A DNA stretch of 64,000 nt from Planctomycetes bacterium syqfu (GCA_020974905.1 CP087563.1:6944001-7008000); one strand, 5' to 3'. Positions 34,217 through 43,044 are shown, counted from the stretch's first letter. Made by a program: numbers and translations. The notes: a model not told the origin generated them from the letters alone.

Positions 34217-35557
34217 TTACACCGTTACCGCACTCAGGGGCATCAGTGTGTCCGCCAATCGCCAACGCAGGGCATCAAGCAGATTCGTACTCACCGGGGA
34301 ACTGAGCAGATTCTGCGTTTCATTTGGATCATTGAGCAAGTCAAATAACCCCATTGCCTGACGATGCTCCGTGTCGAAGACCACTTTATAACGTTCAGTT
34401 TCCAACAACAATCGCTTGGCAAATTCGCTGATCAAACCGGTGAACGGTTCAGGCAGATCATCCCCCATGATCAATGGCAATAATGAGCGACCGGGCATGT
34501 TCTCAGGCAGATCACATCCGGCCAGCGATGCGATGGTGGTGGCAATGTCCACCGTGCTTACCATGTCATCTGCACTGCGTGGTCTGGCGGGAGTCGGTGG
34601 GGTAATGATGACGGGCACTTCCAATGCCGGAGCCAGGAAGGAGCGATTGCCCACCAAACCCTGTTCACCGAGTAAGCAACCACGGTCGGACGTGATCACG
34701 GACCATGTGCGGTGATGATCGTCCCGGGTTTTGAGTGTTTTGATCATGCGGCCAATGCCATGGTCGATCAGACTCACGCGACCGAGATAGTCCTGACGGA
34801 TCTTGCCGATTTTTCTACGGGTGAGTCGTTGCAGGGCGACACGGGGATAATCCAGTTCCGCCAGTTGATTGATTTGCGAGAAGTTGGCTGGGACAAAGTC
34901 GCTACCCAGGTGGTCGACGTCTGCAAGGTCGTCATACATCCGTGGGGCAGGCAGATTGTTACCCGGTCCTGAGTAGAAAACCATCAAAGCCCATGGCCGA
35001 TCCGAAGGCATGTTTTCCAAGGCACGTTGCGCTTGATCCGAAATGAAATGATCAATGTCCTGATCGGGTTCGATGGCTTGTTGTTCGGTGGTGAACGGGC
35101 CGTGCATCGCACGTTCTTTGCGTTGGTTTAGAACGGTCTGAAGACAGCCGTATTGATCTGCGGTGTTCAGATAAGCACATTGGCTCGGGTCGGTGACACT
35201 CAAATCCGCGACGGGGATCGCGACATCGAGTTGTTCAATCAAAGGTGTGACATTGCCCACGCCCACCAGGTGATAGCCTGAATCCTTGAGTAGTGCCGGG
35301 AACCCAGCAAACTCGCGGTTAAGTGATTGGAACCGGCCCGAGGTGGTGATGCCATGTTGACGGGCATGCAGACCGGTGATGAGACTCATCACGCACTGTG
35401 GGTCTGCCGGGCTGGCAGCGGTACCAATCAGGCGCAAGCTCTTTTGACAAAGCTTATCGAGATTGGGGGTATGAACTGGCCAAACTTCTGCGTCACTCAG
35501 GGCATCCGACCGCAGACCATGTCCCACGACAATGATCAGGTTGCGTCGAAAGCTCAT
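34217..35557 (-). CDS. Sulfatase-fold protein lacking the catalytic and metal residues
   Basis: 446 residues with the alkaline-phosphatase/sulfatase layout: IIVVGHGLRSDAL...HTPNLDKLCQKS at the N-terminus, SPADPQCVMSLITGLHARQHG where active sulfatases have SPxCxPxRxxLLTG, and VITSDRGCLLGEQGL...RSFLAPALEVPVIITPP near the end, ending with MGLFDLLNDPNETQNL. The formylglycine Cys is Asp, the following Pro-x-Arg is missing, the N-terminal metal Asp pair is Gly-His, and SDHG is SDRG. No signal peptide is visible. I infer a non-catalytic or altered-function member. It faces the prepilin-like gene convergently. Confidence 0.8.
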   Translation of the reverse strand: MSFRRNLIIVVGHGLRSDALSDAEVWPVHTPNLDKLCQKSLRLIGTAASPADPQCVMSLITGLHARQHGITTSGRFQSLNREFAGFPALLKDSGYHLVGVGNVTPLIEQLDVAIPVADLSVTDPSQCAYLNTADQYGCLQTVLNQRKERAMHGPFTTEQQAIEPDQDIDHFISDQAQRALENMPSDRPWALMVFYSGPGNNLPAPRMYDDLADVDHLGSDFVPANFSQINQLAELDYPRVALQRLTRRKIGKIRQDYLGRVSLIDHGIGRMIKTLKTRDDHHRTWSVITSDRGCLLGEQGLVGNRSFLAPALEVPVIITPPTPARPRSADDMVSTVDIATTIASLAGCDLPENMPGRSLLPLIMGDDLPEPFTGLISEFAKRLLLETERYKVVFDTEHRQAMGLFDLLNDPNETQNLLSSPVSTNLLDALRWRLADTLMPLSAVTV

Positions 35558-35655
35558 GCTCGGAAGCTATCACGTGGTTTGGGTGATGCAAAAGAAAGTG
35601 CAAGAGTATTTACCAGTGTTTGTCACAAGGTGGGGTTGTAACGATTGTGACGAAG

Positions 35656-35697
35656 TAGGGAGTAGGGAGTAGGGAGTAGGGAGTAGGGAGTAGGGAG
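35656..35697. repeat. Heptanucleotide array, TAGGGAG x6
   Basis: Six perfect tandem copies of TAGGGAG. A complementary array of about four units (CTACTCC-type) lies at 35851-35880, so the pair forms a long potential hairpin about 150 nt apart. The 372-bp region 35558-35929 holds nothing else I can support. Confidence 0.95.
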
Positions 35698-35850
35698 CAT
35701 ACTACGTTGGGTTGGTTGTGGTTGATCAAGGTTTCCAACACAAGCCGCCAGATGAGACCACAGGTCGAATCTGACGGGTCATCAAGGTGATATTCCATTT
35801 ACATATCCTTTTGGCCTTGCGGTTTAGAAATGTTCTTGCAGTGACTTGCC

Positions 35851-35880
35851 TACTCCCTACTCCCTATTCCCTACTCCCTG
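35851..35880. repeat. Complementary heptanucleotide array (CTACTCC-type)
   Basis: About four units of the complement of the array at 35656-35697, with one variant base (CTATTCC). It lies directly upstream of the ketosynthase-like gene, whose ATG is at 35930. Confidence 0.9.
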
Positions 35881-35929
35881 TGTATGCACAATTCGAAATT
35901 CCAATTGCAAGAAGCTAAACTATGGGTCT

Positions 35930-37270
35930 ATGTCAAGACGCGTTGTAATTACCGGATTGGGACCAGTCTCCGCCCTGGGGATCGGCATTGATGAGACCTG
36001 GCAGGCCTTGCTTGAGGGCAAGAGTGCTGTGAGTCGTGTTGATCGCTTTGATCCGTCAGGATTCCCCAGCCAGATCGCTGGCCAGGTGCCGGACTTTAAG
36101 GTCGTCAAGTTTGTCCCCAAGTCAGATCGCAAAGCCACCAAGGTGATGGCACGGGATATTGAATTGGCAGTCGTCGGTGCGGATTCAGCTGCCCGTGACG
36201 CCGGTTTGGTGACCCGTAGCACGGACCCCGATGGCTACAAGTCCGATGACTTCAAGCCCACCTATGCATCACGCCGGATGGGTTGTCATATCGGTGCAGG
36301 TCTGATCGCTGCGGATCTCGAAGAATTGACCCAGGCCTTTGTCCAGGCGGTCAAAGAGGATGGCAGCTTCGACATTCACAAGTGGGGTGCCGATGGCATG
36401 AACAACCTCACACCGCTGTGGTTGCTCAAGTACCTGCCGAACATGCTCGCCTGTCACGTGACGATTTTGCATGCCACACAAGGTCCCAGCAACACCATCA
36501 CCTGTGCCGAAGCTTCCAGCGAGTTGAGCATTGGTGAATCGCTGCGTGTGATCCAGCGTAATGCTGCGGATGCGTGTTTGTCGGGTGGTGCTGACAGCAA
36601 ACTTAATCCGCTTGGTTTCCTGCGTCAGATCATGACCGGTCGAACCAACACGACAGATAACGACTCACCGACAACCGCCGTGCGACCCTTTGCAACGGAT
36701 GCTGCTGGGACCGCCGCTGCCGAAGGCGGTGCGATTGTGATTCTCGAAGCACTTGAGACGTATCAAGCCCGTGGCGGAGAAGGTGCCTACGCCGAGATCG
36801 TCGGCTTTGGTGCTTCGCAAACGGTCAACCGTGAAAAGGGTCACATCAAGGCGGACCCCACCGGCAGTGGCGTGACCAATGCCGTGCGTGCCGCCTTGGC
36901 CGAAGCTCAGATCACCGCGGACCAGGTCGATTTGATCCTGCCGTTTGGTACCGGCAGCCCCGATGCCGACGCGTCTGAAGTCGCTGGACTCAAAGCGATC
37001 TTCGGTGACCGTTTATCTGAGATTCCATTGGTGAACACCAAGGCCTACGCCGGTAACGCCGGTGCCGGTGGCGGGGCGATTGACGTGTGTGTCGCAGCCA
37101 AGGCTGTGAAGGAACAGACCATCCCTGCACGCATCAATTGTGATTCGCCGTTGGAAGGTGTCAACGCCAGGACGTCACCTGCCACCAAGGCGGACCTCAA
37201 TTACGTGCTGACCTACTCCACGAGTTTCGGTGGCCAGAATGCTGCCTTGATTCTCAAGAAGTGCGACTGA
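35930..37270 (+). CDS. Ketosynthase-like chain-length-factor homologue (no catalytic triad)
   Basis: 446 residues of the KAS II/FabF fold from the ATG at 35930 (SRRVVITGLGPVSALGIG, like the start of FabF). The open frame upstream only reads through the heptamer array. At the nucleophile position the motif is GPSNTITCAEASSELSIG: counted from the conserved Gly-Pro, the catalytic Cys is Glu194. The first His (NAHGTST in active enzymes) is LPFGTGSPDA and the second (LGHxxGAAG) is YAGNAGAGGG. The C-terminal STSFGGQNAALIL is typical. Loss of all three residues, with an intact ketosynthase immediately downstream, fits a KS-beta/chain-length-factor subunit of a heterodimer. Confidence 0.85.
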   Translation: MSRRVVITGLGPVSALGIGIDETWQALLEGKSAVSRVDRFDPSGFPSQIAGQVPDFKVVKFVPKSDRKATKVMARDIELAVVGADSAARDAGLVTRSTDPDGYKSDDFKPTYASRRMGCHIGAGLIAADLEELTQAFVQAVKEDGSFDIHKWGADGMNNLTPLWLLKYLPNMLACHVTILHATQGPSNTITCAEASSELSIGESLRVIQRNAADACLSGGADSKLNPLGFLRQIMTGRTNTTDNDSPTTAVRPFATDAAGTAAAEGGAIVILEALETYQARGGEGAYAEIVGFGASQTVNREKGHIKADPTGSGVTNAVRAALAEAQITADQVDLILPFGTGSPDADASEVAGLKAIFGDRLSEIPLVNTKAYAGNAGAGGGAIDVCVAAKAVKEQTIPARINCDSPLEGVNARTSPATKADLNYVLTYSTSFGGQNAALILKKCD

Positions 37271-37296
37271 TTGTTGCGTTGTCGCCAGCGTCTTAC

Positions 37297-37338
37297 GAAT
37301 TTGAAATAAAGCCCGTGGGACTTTAGTCCCCGGGACTG
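37297..37338. repeat. Repeat family C copy between the ketosynthase genes
   Basis: TTTGAAATAAAGCCCGTGGG then ACTTTAGTCCCCGGGAC. It matches the copies at 14475-14583 and sits in the spacer between the two ketosynthase genes, where it could form a GGGAC/GTCCC-type hairpin. Confidence 0.8.
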
Positions 37339-37373
37339 CCTTGAACAAGGCAACAACAGATAGGTTTATCATC

Positions 37374-38666
37374 ATGACCAAACGCGTCGTCATCACAGGT
37401 ATCGGTTGGGTCACCCCCATGGGATACGACATCGAATCCGTCTGGCAGGGACTGCTTGCAGGTAAGTCTGCCATCGGCCCGACGACTCACTTTGACGCTT
37501 CGACCTTCCCCACCAAGTTCTGCGGGCAGGTTGCTGACGAGTACACGCATAATGACTTCGTCACGCATAAAGACCTCCACGAAGGTGTCGGTGCCAACAC
37601 CAGCTTCGCCCTTGGTGCAGCAACTCAGGCATGGAAGTCCGCCGGTCTGGATCAGTTTGCTGATCTGGATCCGACACGCCTGGGCATCTACCTGGGCTCA
37701 GGTGAAGGTTCGCTGGACTTTGAAAATTATGCAGCCTCCGCATTGGCGGGTTGGGACGAAGAAGCGCGTGGCATTGATGCTGCCAAATGGGCTGCCAAGG
37801 CACAGTCCTGCATGAGCGCACTCTGCGAAATCGAGCAGGAACCCAACATGCCCCTGACTCACCTTGCCATGGAGTTCAACGCACAGGGACCAGCCTACAA
37901 CTGTCTGACCGCCTGTGCAGCTTCGACCCAGGCCATTGGTGAAGCCACCGAAATCCTGCGTCGCGGTCAAGCAGACGTCATGATCTCAGGCGGGGCACAT
38001 ACCATGATCCACCCGTTGGGCGTCACCGGCTTTAACCGACTCACGGCACTGTCGACCCGCAATGACGAACCGCAAACCGCAAGCCGCCCGTTCTCCGCGG
38101 ATCGTGATGGCTTTGTCATGGGTGAAGGTTCGGGCATGTTGATTCTCGAAACCTTGGAACACGCCCAAAAACGTGGTGCAACGATTCTCGCTGAGATCAC
38201 CGGCTACGGTTCATCTGCCGACGCCTTCCGTGTGACCGACATGCATCCCGAAGGTGCCGGTGCCTACGAAGCCATGAAACAGGCTTTGGATCAAGCCGGT
38301 GTCACCACCGCCGACATCGATTACATCTCCGCCCATGGCACGTCCACCAAGGAGAACGACTCCACGGAGACTATGGCCATTGCATCGCTGTTTGCTGAGC
38401 ATGCACCGACCACGCCGATCAGCTCCATCAAGAGTATGCTCGGTCATCTCATTGCTGCAGCCGGTTCGGTGGAAGCGATCGTCTGCGTGCTTGCTCTGCG
38501 TGATCAAACCATCCCGCCGACCATCAATTATGGCAAGAAAGACCCCGAGTGCCATCTGGATTACGTGCCCAACGAATCCCGCAAACTCCCGGTCGATATT
38601 TGCCTGTCCAACAGCTTTGGTTTCGGTGGCCAGAATGACACACTGGTTATCCGCAAATTCCAGTGA
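37374..38666 (+). CDS. Beta-ketoacyl-ACP synthase, FabF/KAS II type (active)
   Basis: 430 residues from the ATG at 37374. Catalytic motifs are intact: Cys in CLTACAASTQAIGEA, first His in YISAHGTSTKENDSTE, second His in KSMLGHLIAAAGSVEA, and the C-terminal NSFGFGGQNDTLV. It decarboxylates malonyl-ACP and extends acyl-ACP. It is probably the catalytic partner of the degenerate homologue upstream. No ACP, malonyltransferase or ketoreductase gene is adjacent, so it is unclear whether this serves ordinary fatty acid synthesis or a specialised lipid or polyketide; fabF is avoided as a symbol for that reason. Confidence 0.93.
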   Translation: MTKRVVITGIGWVTPMGYDIESVWQGLLAGKSAIGPTTHFDASTFPTKFCGQVADEYTHNDFVTHKDLHEGVGANTSFALGAATQAWKSAGLDQFADLDPTRLGIYLGSGEGSLDFENYAASALAGWDEEARGIDAAKWAAKAQSCMSALCEIEQEPNMPLTHLAMEFNAQGPAYNCLTACAASTQAIGEATEILRRGQADVMISGGAHTMIHPLGVTGFNRLTALSTRNDEPQTASRPFSADRDGFVMGEGSGMLILETLEHAQKRGATILAEITGYGSSADAFRVTDMHPEGAGAYEAMKQALDQAGVTTADIDYISAHGTSTKENDSTETMAIASLFAEHAPTTPISSIKSMLGHLIAAAGSVEAIVCVLALRDQTIPPTINYGKKDPECHLDYVPNESRKLPVDICLSNSFGFGGQNDTLVIRKFQ

Positions 38667-38742
38667 TCGGTTTAGGACACATTGTTGCCATGCGTTGCTA
38701 CAGCGATGGTACAAATTAGAACGCATGACGAAGTGATTTTAA

Positions 38743-39492
38743 ATGAGCATTCTCAGCGACATTGCCAGTACACTGTTAACACCATTGCATCGGTCATTGG
38801 CGATCAAACGCCTGCGCAAACTCGAGAGAACCTTCAAGTTTGTTGAGCATCGCTGGGTGGTGCCGTTTGCGTTTCGTTCTCACGGATTCTTCAAAGGCAT
38901 GCGTCCCATGCAGGACCTGCGAGAGATCGAAATGCTCTACCGTCTGATTCTTGAGAAAAAACCACGCCATGTCGTGGAGATTGGGACGGCACGTGGTGGG
39001 ACGCTGTACATGTGGGGCCAAGCCTGTGCCGACGATGCAATACTTGTCAGTGTGGATTTACCCGGTGGCAATTTCGGTGGGGGTTACCGCAACTGTCGCA
39101 CACCGCTTTACCAGCTCTTTGCACGCGACAAACAAACGTTGCATTTACTCCGTGCTGACTCACATGCTTCTTCAACCTGTGAACATGTCAGCACCTTGTT
39201 TGATGATGGCAAAGTCGACTTCCTCTACATCGATGGTGATCACACCTATGAAGGCGTTAAGAAGGACTTCATCCAATACGGTAAGTTGGTCCGCCCCGGT
39301 GGTATCATTGCCATGCACGACATCCGTAAGACGCCCGTGAGTCCTGAGACGCAAGTCTATCGCCTTTGGGATCAGATCAAGCAGCATTGCCAGACAACGG
39401 AACTGGTCAATGACAAGGATCAAACCAGCGTCATGGGAATTGGCGTGGTGCATATCCCAGAGACCGGGATGCCCGATCTGGACTTCGAATAA
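38743..39492 (+). CDS. CmcI-like SAM-dependent methyltransferase/hydroxylase family protein
   Basis: 249 residues. The SAM-binding core shows PRHVVEIGTARGGTLYMWGQA, LVSVDLPGG, VDFLYIDGDHTYEGVKKDF and VRPGGIIAMHDI. The VDFLYIDGDHxYEGVKxD signature is typical of the Methyltransf_24/CmcI group, often found with sugar or antibiotic tailoring genes. Substrate unknown. It follows the ketosynthase gene by 76 nt on the same strand. Confidence 0.8.
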   Translation: MSILSDIASTLLTPLHRSLAIKRLRKLERTFKFVEHRWVVPFAFRSHGFFKGMRPMQDLREIEMLYRLILEKKPRHVVEIGTARGGTLYMWGQACADDAILVSVDLPGGNFGGGYRNCRTPLYQLFARDKQTLHLLRADSHASSTCEHVSTLFDDGKVDFLYIDGDHTYEGVKKDFIQYGKLVRPGGIIAMHDIRKTPVSPETQVYRLWDQIKQHCQTTELVNDKDQTSVMGIGVVHIPETGMPDLDFE

Positions 39493-39536
39493 TTAAACAC
39501 AATTTCCCCGCAGCCAAGTTTGAAAAGAGATAAGTT

Positions 39537-40142
39537 ATGAAGGTCCGTGAATCCACCGAATGGTGTCGGTATTACTGGTTTAAAACCGAACGCATCGACT
39601 TGCCGCGTGTTCTGCTCATTGGTGACTCGATTGTTGCAGGTTATGCTCCCTTGGTTTCGGAACGATTGGCGGAAGTCGCGACGGTGGGTTTTTTCTCGAC
39701 TTCCATTTGCGTGGGGGATCCTGCGATTTACCGTCAGCTGAATCTTGCCTTTGCCGGATACCAGTTTGAGGTGGTGCATTTTAATAACGGTCTTCATGGC
39801 TTTACGACCACCGAGGCGGACTATGCGGTTGGCCTGGAAGACTTCGTGGATGCCATTGACGAGTTGGCTCCCAACGCCAAACACATCTGGCGAAACTCCA
39901 CGCCGATCACCGTCAAGGGTGAACCGTCCAAGCTTGATCCTGAAAAGAATCCGCGTGTGCTTGAACGCAATCGTCTGGCGACCGACATCATGACACGTCG
40001 CCAAATCCCGGTGGATGACTTGTACTCGGTGGCTGCCAGCGATCCGGCGTATGCTTGCGGAGATGGCTATCACTACAGTCAGCAGGGCAACGAAGCCCTG
40101 GCGGACCATGTTACAGCCGTGATCAAAAAAGCGCTGGCATAA
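39537..40142 (+). CDS. SGNH/GDSL-family hydrolase
   Basis: 201 residues. Block I VLLIGDSIVAGYAP (nucleophile Ser), an Asn-containing VHFNNGLHGF (block III type) and GDGYHYSQQGNEAL (block V Asp-x-x-His). Members deacylate esters or carbohydrates. No signal peptide is visible, so a cytoplasmic esterase is likely. Same strand as the methyltransferase, 44 nt away, so probably co-transcribed. Confidence 0.85.
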   Translation: MKVRESTEWCRYYWFKTERIDLPRVLLIGDSIVAGYAPLVSERLAEVATVGFFSTSICVGDPAIYRQLNLAFAGYQFEVVHFNNGLHGFTTTEADYAVGLEDFVDAIDELAPNAKHIWRNSTPITVKGEPSKLDPEKNPRVLERNRLATDIMTRRQIPVDDLYSVAASDPAYACGDGYHYSQQGNEALADHVTAVIKKALA

Positions 40143-40161
40143 AACCGCTTGCGGTTTATCG
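40142..40161. repeat. Short palindromic repeat (family E), copy 1
   Basis: AAACCGCTTGCGGTTTA, a palindrome overlapping the SGNH stop. The same sequence recurs at 53940-53959. Confidence 0.65.
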
Positions 40162-40203
40162 CTCCCCATTTCGACTCGGTTACCTTGATACGGTCTTTGA
40201 AAT

Positions 40204-40235
40204 CAACCCGGCCAAGATGACCGGGCTATATGTCT
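40204..40235. repeat. Repeat family D, copy 1
   Basis: CAACCCGGCCAAGATGACCG then GGCTATATGT, with a CCCGG...CCGGG stem. Related copies at 49073-49132. Confidence 0.7.
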
Positions 40236-40334
40236 TACAGATTCGCATATTCATCCAACTTGACGCCACCTGCTATCCATTGAGCGCCACATGTTATCGC
40301 AATCTTGACCTGTAGCCAACCTTGCGCTAGCGAC

Positions 40335-40340
40335 TATAAT
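40335..40340 (+). promoter_or_regulatory. Consensus -10 only 9 nt before the FAD oxidoreductase ATG
   Basis: A perfect TATAAT ending at 40340; the start codon is at 40350. If used, transcription would begin within a few nt of the ATG and give a leaderless mRNA. No good -35 at normal spacing. Confidence 0.4.
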
Positions 40341-40349
40341 TCACCGTCT

Positions 40350-41945
40350 ATGAGCAATCTCCACTACTTCAAGCGTGAATGGATCACTCCATCGGACGAA
40401 ACGATTAACGTCGACATTGCCATCTACGGTGGCACGGCGTCAGGCATCATTGCAGCGGTCACCGCCGCACAGCGCGGTAAATCCGTCGTCGTGCTCCAAC
40501 CGGGTAAACATGTCGGCGGGATGACCACCGGCGGACTGGGTTGGACGGACTTCGGCCGCAAGCATGTCATCGGTGGGCGCTCCCGCGAGTTCTACAACAT
40601 GGTTGGTAAGCTCTACGGCCTGTCCGAAGAGTGGCAGTTCGAACCCTCCAAAGCACGCAAAGTCATCGACACCCTCATCGCAGACAACAACATTGATGTG
40701 CGCTATTGTCAGTATGTCGACACGGTCGAAACTTCTGGGGGCAAGATCACTGCTGCCAAGATGCTCGGCGGTCTGACAGTCAACGCCAAGATGTGGATCG
40801 ATGCCAGTTACGAAGGCGATCTTATGGCCAAAGCTGGCGTGTCCTTCACCACGGGCCGTGAAGCCAATTCTCAGTACGATGAAAAACTCAACGGCATACA
40901 GGTCCGCGATAAACACCAGTTCTCGCACCCGGTTGATCCGTACAAGGTTGCTGGTGATCCGAGCAGTGGTTTACTGCCGATGCTCGAAGAGGGCGACTTT
41001 ACCGCCAAACAGGGCGAAGGTGACAAGCGACTTCAGGCATACAATTTCCGCGTGTGCATGACCGATGACCCGGAATTGAAAATCGATTGGGCCAAACCCG
41101 CGGGCTTTGAACCTGAACTCTACGAACTCGTCAGCCGCTGGTTTAACGCGGAAAAAGACGGTTACAACGAACAGATCAAAAACAAGCCCGACACACCCGC
41201 CAAGTTCGACGTCTTCCCCAACAAGACTCCCGGCGGACATCGCAAGACGGATACCAACAACCACGGCGCCGTCTCCAGTGACTTTATCGGTGGCAACTGG
41301 GAATGGCCCGACGCCAGCTACGAACGTCGCGAAGAAATCTTCCAACGTCACGTTGCCTGGCAACAGGGGTATTACTGGTTTGTCGCGAATGATGAATCAA
41401 TCCCGCAACGCTACCGTGATGCTTATCGCACATGGGGCTTACCCAAAGACGAATTCACCGACACCGGCAATTGGCCGCACCAGCTTTATGTCCGCGAGTG
41501 TCGACGCATGGTGGCGGACTACGTGATCACCGAGCATGACTGCCTGGGGAATCACGTGCAAGACTCGGTGGGCATGGGGTCCTACACGATGGACTCGCAC
41601 AACTGCACACGCTTTGCCAAGGTGATTGATGGTAAAGCATGGGTGCTTAATGATGGTGATGTTCAGATCCCGCCGACGGACCCGTATCCGGTGAGTTACC
41701 GCGCGGTGGTGCCCAAGGTCGGTGAGATTGGCAACCTGTTTGTTCCGGTGTGCTTCTCTGCATCGCACATTGCTTACGGTTCAGCACGCATGGAGCCAGT
41801 GTTCATGGCATTGGGTGAGTCGGTTGCCATCGCAGCAAGCCTGTGTCTGGATGAAAATTGCCCGGTCCAGGAATTGCCCTACGATCACCTGCAACCGGAG
41901 TTGCTCAAAGCCAAGCAGGTTCTCTTTGATCCAACCAAGCAGTGA
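40350..41945 (+). CDS. FAD-dependent oxidoreductase (FAD_oxidored family)
   Basis: 531 residues from the ATG at 40350. The N-terminal dinucleotide-binding motif is VDIAIYGGTASGIIAAVTAAQRGKSVVVLQ, followed by VGGMTTGGLGWTDFGRK, a signature of the FAD-dependent xanthan lyase-like/FAD_oxidored group common in Planctomycetota. The C-terminus has FVPVCFSASHIAYGSARMEPVFMALGESVAIAA, the typical FAD-contacting end. No signal peptide, although some relatives are exported. Substrate unknown. A strong terminator follows. Confidence 0.88.
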   Translation: MSNLHYFKREWITPSDETINVDIAIYGGTASGIIAAVTAAQRGKSVVVLQPGKHVGGMTTGGLGWTDFGRKHVIGGRSREFYNMVGKLYGLSEEWQFEPSKARKVIDTLIADNNIDVRYCQYVDTVETSGGKITAAKMLGGLTVNAKMWIDASYEGDLMAKAGVSFTTGREANSQYDEKLNGIQVRDKHQFSHPVDPYKVAGDPSSGLLPMLEEGDFTAKQGEGDKRLQAYNFRVCMTDDPELKIDWAKPAGFEPELYELVSRWFNAEKDGYNEQIKNKPDTPAKFDVFPNKTPGGHRKTDTNNHGAVSSDFIGGNWEWPDASYERREEIFQRHVAWQQGYYWFVANDESIPQRYRDAYRTWGLPKDEFTDTGNWPHQLYVRECRRMVADYVITEHDCLGNHVQDSVGMGSYTMDSHNCTRFAKVIDGKAWVLNDGDVQIPPTDPYPVSYRAVVPKVGEIGNLFVPVCFSASHIAYGSARMEPVFMALGESVAIAASLCLDENCPVQELPYDHLQPELLKAKQVLFDPTKQ

Positions 41946-41978
41946 TTTTCGGTAGCATTTTTCAAGAACCAGCAACTC

Positions 41979-42017
41979 AACCGAGCATCGAAGCCACCTT
42001 TCGATGCTCGGTTTTTT
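41979..42017 (+). terminator. Terminator of the FAD oxidoreductase gene
   Basis: AACCGAGCATCGAA / TTCGATGCTCGGTT stem followed by T6. Confidence 0.9.
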
Positions 42018-42125
42018 ACTGGATGCATATCGCTGCCAAAAAATGATGACTGGTTGGCAATATAGTTGGGAGTATCACGTTAGTCTTTGGACAGCACATC
42101 TGACTTACATTTCAGGAGCTAAAAA

Positions 42126-42893
42126 ATGAAGGCTGACTTACGCCCGTTGGGTCAACGCTTATCGTTTATTCTCACCACACTGGCAGTGACCGGTTTGCTG
42201 AGTTTGCCTGTCATGGCATCGCAGTCCAGTGGTGACACATCCACGGATACATCCAGTAGTGACACCAAGACCAAGACCAAGACCAAGACCGTGGAAGTGG
42301 AAGTCGAGCAGGATCGACAGGTCACCGAAAACGAAGACGGCAGCAAAACCGTCACCAGCACCAGGACCGTGACCAACACCCAGACCGGTGATAGCCATAC
42401 GATCAATAAGACATCCGACGTGGTGAAAAACGAAAACGGCTCGCACACCATCACTACGACAGGAACTGCAACCAATACGCGCAATGACAATGTCAAAACA
42501 CTCAATGCGACGACCAATGTGACCAGGACGGATACCGGTCGGTCATTTGATCGCACCCGTCACATCGCCAATGCCAATGGTGCCTACACCGAGGAGACCG
42601 TCAAAGGTTTGGTCACACGCAACAGTGATGGCTCACGGACGCGCTCTGCCGATGTCCAGGGTACGCACACCAATGCCAAAGGCAAGACGGTGACTTACAC
42701 CGCGGACCGAAGCCTGACTTCCAGCCGAAATGTCGATGGCAGCCTAAGTTTCAAGGCTTCGGAAACACGTAACTATTCAAATGGACGCGCCACTCGCCGA
42801 GATGTCGAAGGCACCAGTGTCCGTGATGGCAATAAGATCAAACGCACTGCGAAAGTCACCAAGTCGCGTAGTGGTGGCAAAAATACTGACTGA
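42126..42893 (+). CDS. Secreted Thr/Lys/Asp-rich repetitive protein
   Basis: 255 residues, CAGGAG site about 8 nt upstream. A signal peptide (about 1-32, LSFILTTLAVTGLLSLPVMA) is followed by an acidic Ser/Thr/Asp stretch, a (Lys-Thr)5 run and then about seven imperfect repeats of 22-25 residues built on N-x-D/N-G-S/x-x-T-x-T-x-T. The pattern predicts an extended beta structure, possibly a fibre or beta-solenoid on the cell surface. No family recognised. Flanked by terminators, so monocistronic. Confidence 0.7.
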   Translation: MKADLRPLGQRLSFILTTLAVTGLLSLPVMASQSSGDTSTDTSSSDTKTKTKTKTVEVEVEQDRQVTENEDGSKTVTSTRTVTNTQTGDSHTINKTSDVVKNENGSHTITTTGTATNTRNDNVKTLNATTNVTRTDTGRSFDRTRHIANANGAYTEETVKGLVTRNSDGSRTRSADVQGTHTNAKGKTVTYTADRSLTSSRNVDGSLSFKASETRNYSNGRATRRDVEGTSVRDGNKIKRTAKVTKSRSGGKNTD

Positions 42894-42928
42894 TCCATTT
42901 CATCATCCGTTTGTGTATTTCATTATGT

Positions 42929-42970
42929 ACAGGCAGCAGATCAAACAGACTGCTGCCTGTGTTTTGTCTT
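42929..42970 (+). terminator. Terminator of the repetitive secreted protein gene
   Basis: ACAGGCAGCA / TGCTGCCTGT stem with a 12-nt loop, then a T-rich stretch. Confidence 0.8.
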
Positions 42971-43044
42971 ATGCTTGATAGTAGAAGAAGACTTCTGCGA
43001 AGTCTCAGCATTGCGTTGCAATGCGGCTATTGATGATAGAATTG

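Noticed and set aside
34217-35557. Active formylglycine sulfatase
   Set aside because: C/S-x-P-x-R and the metal-binding residues are absent.
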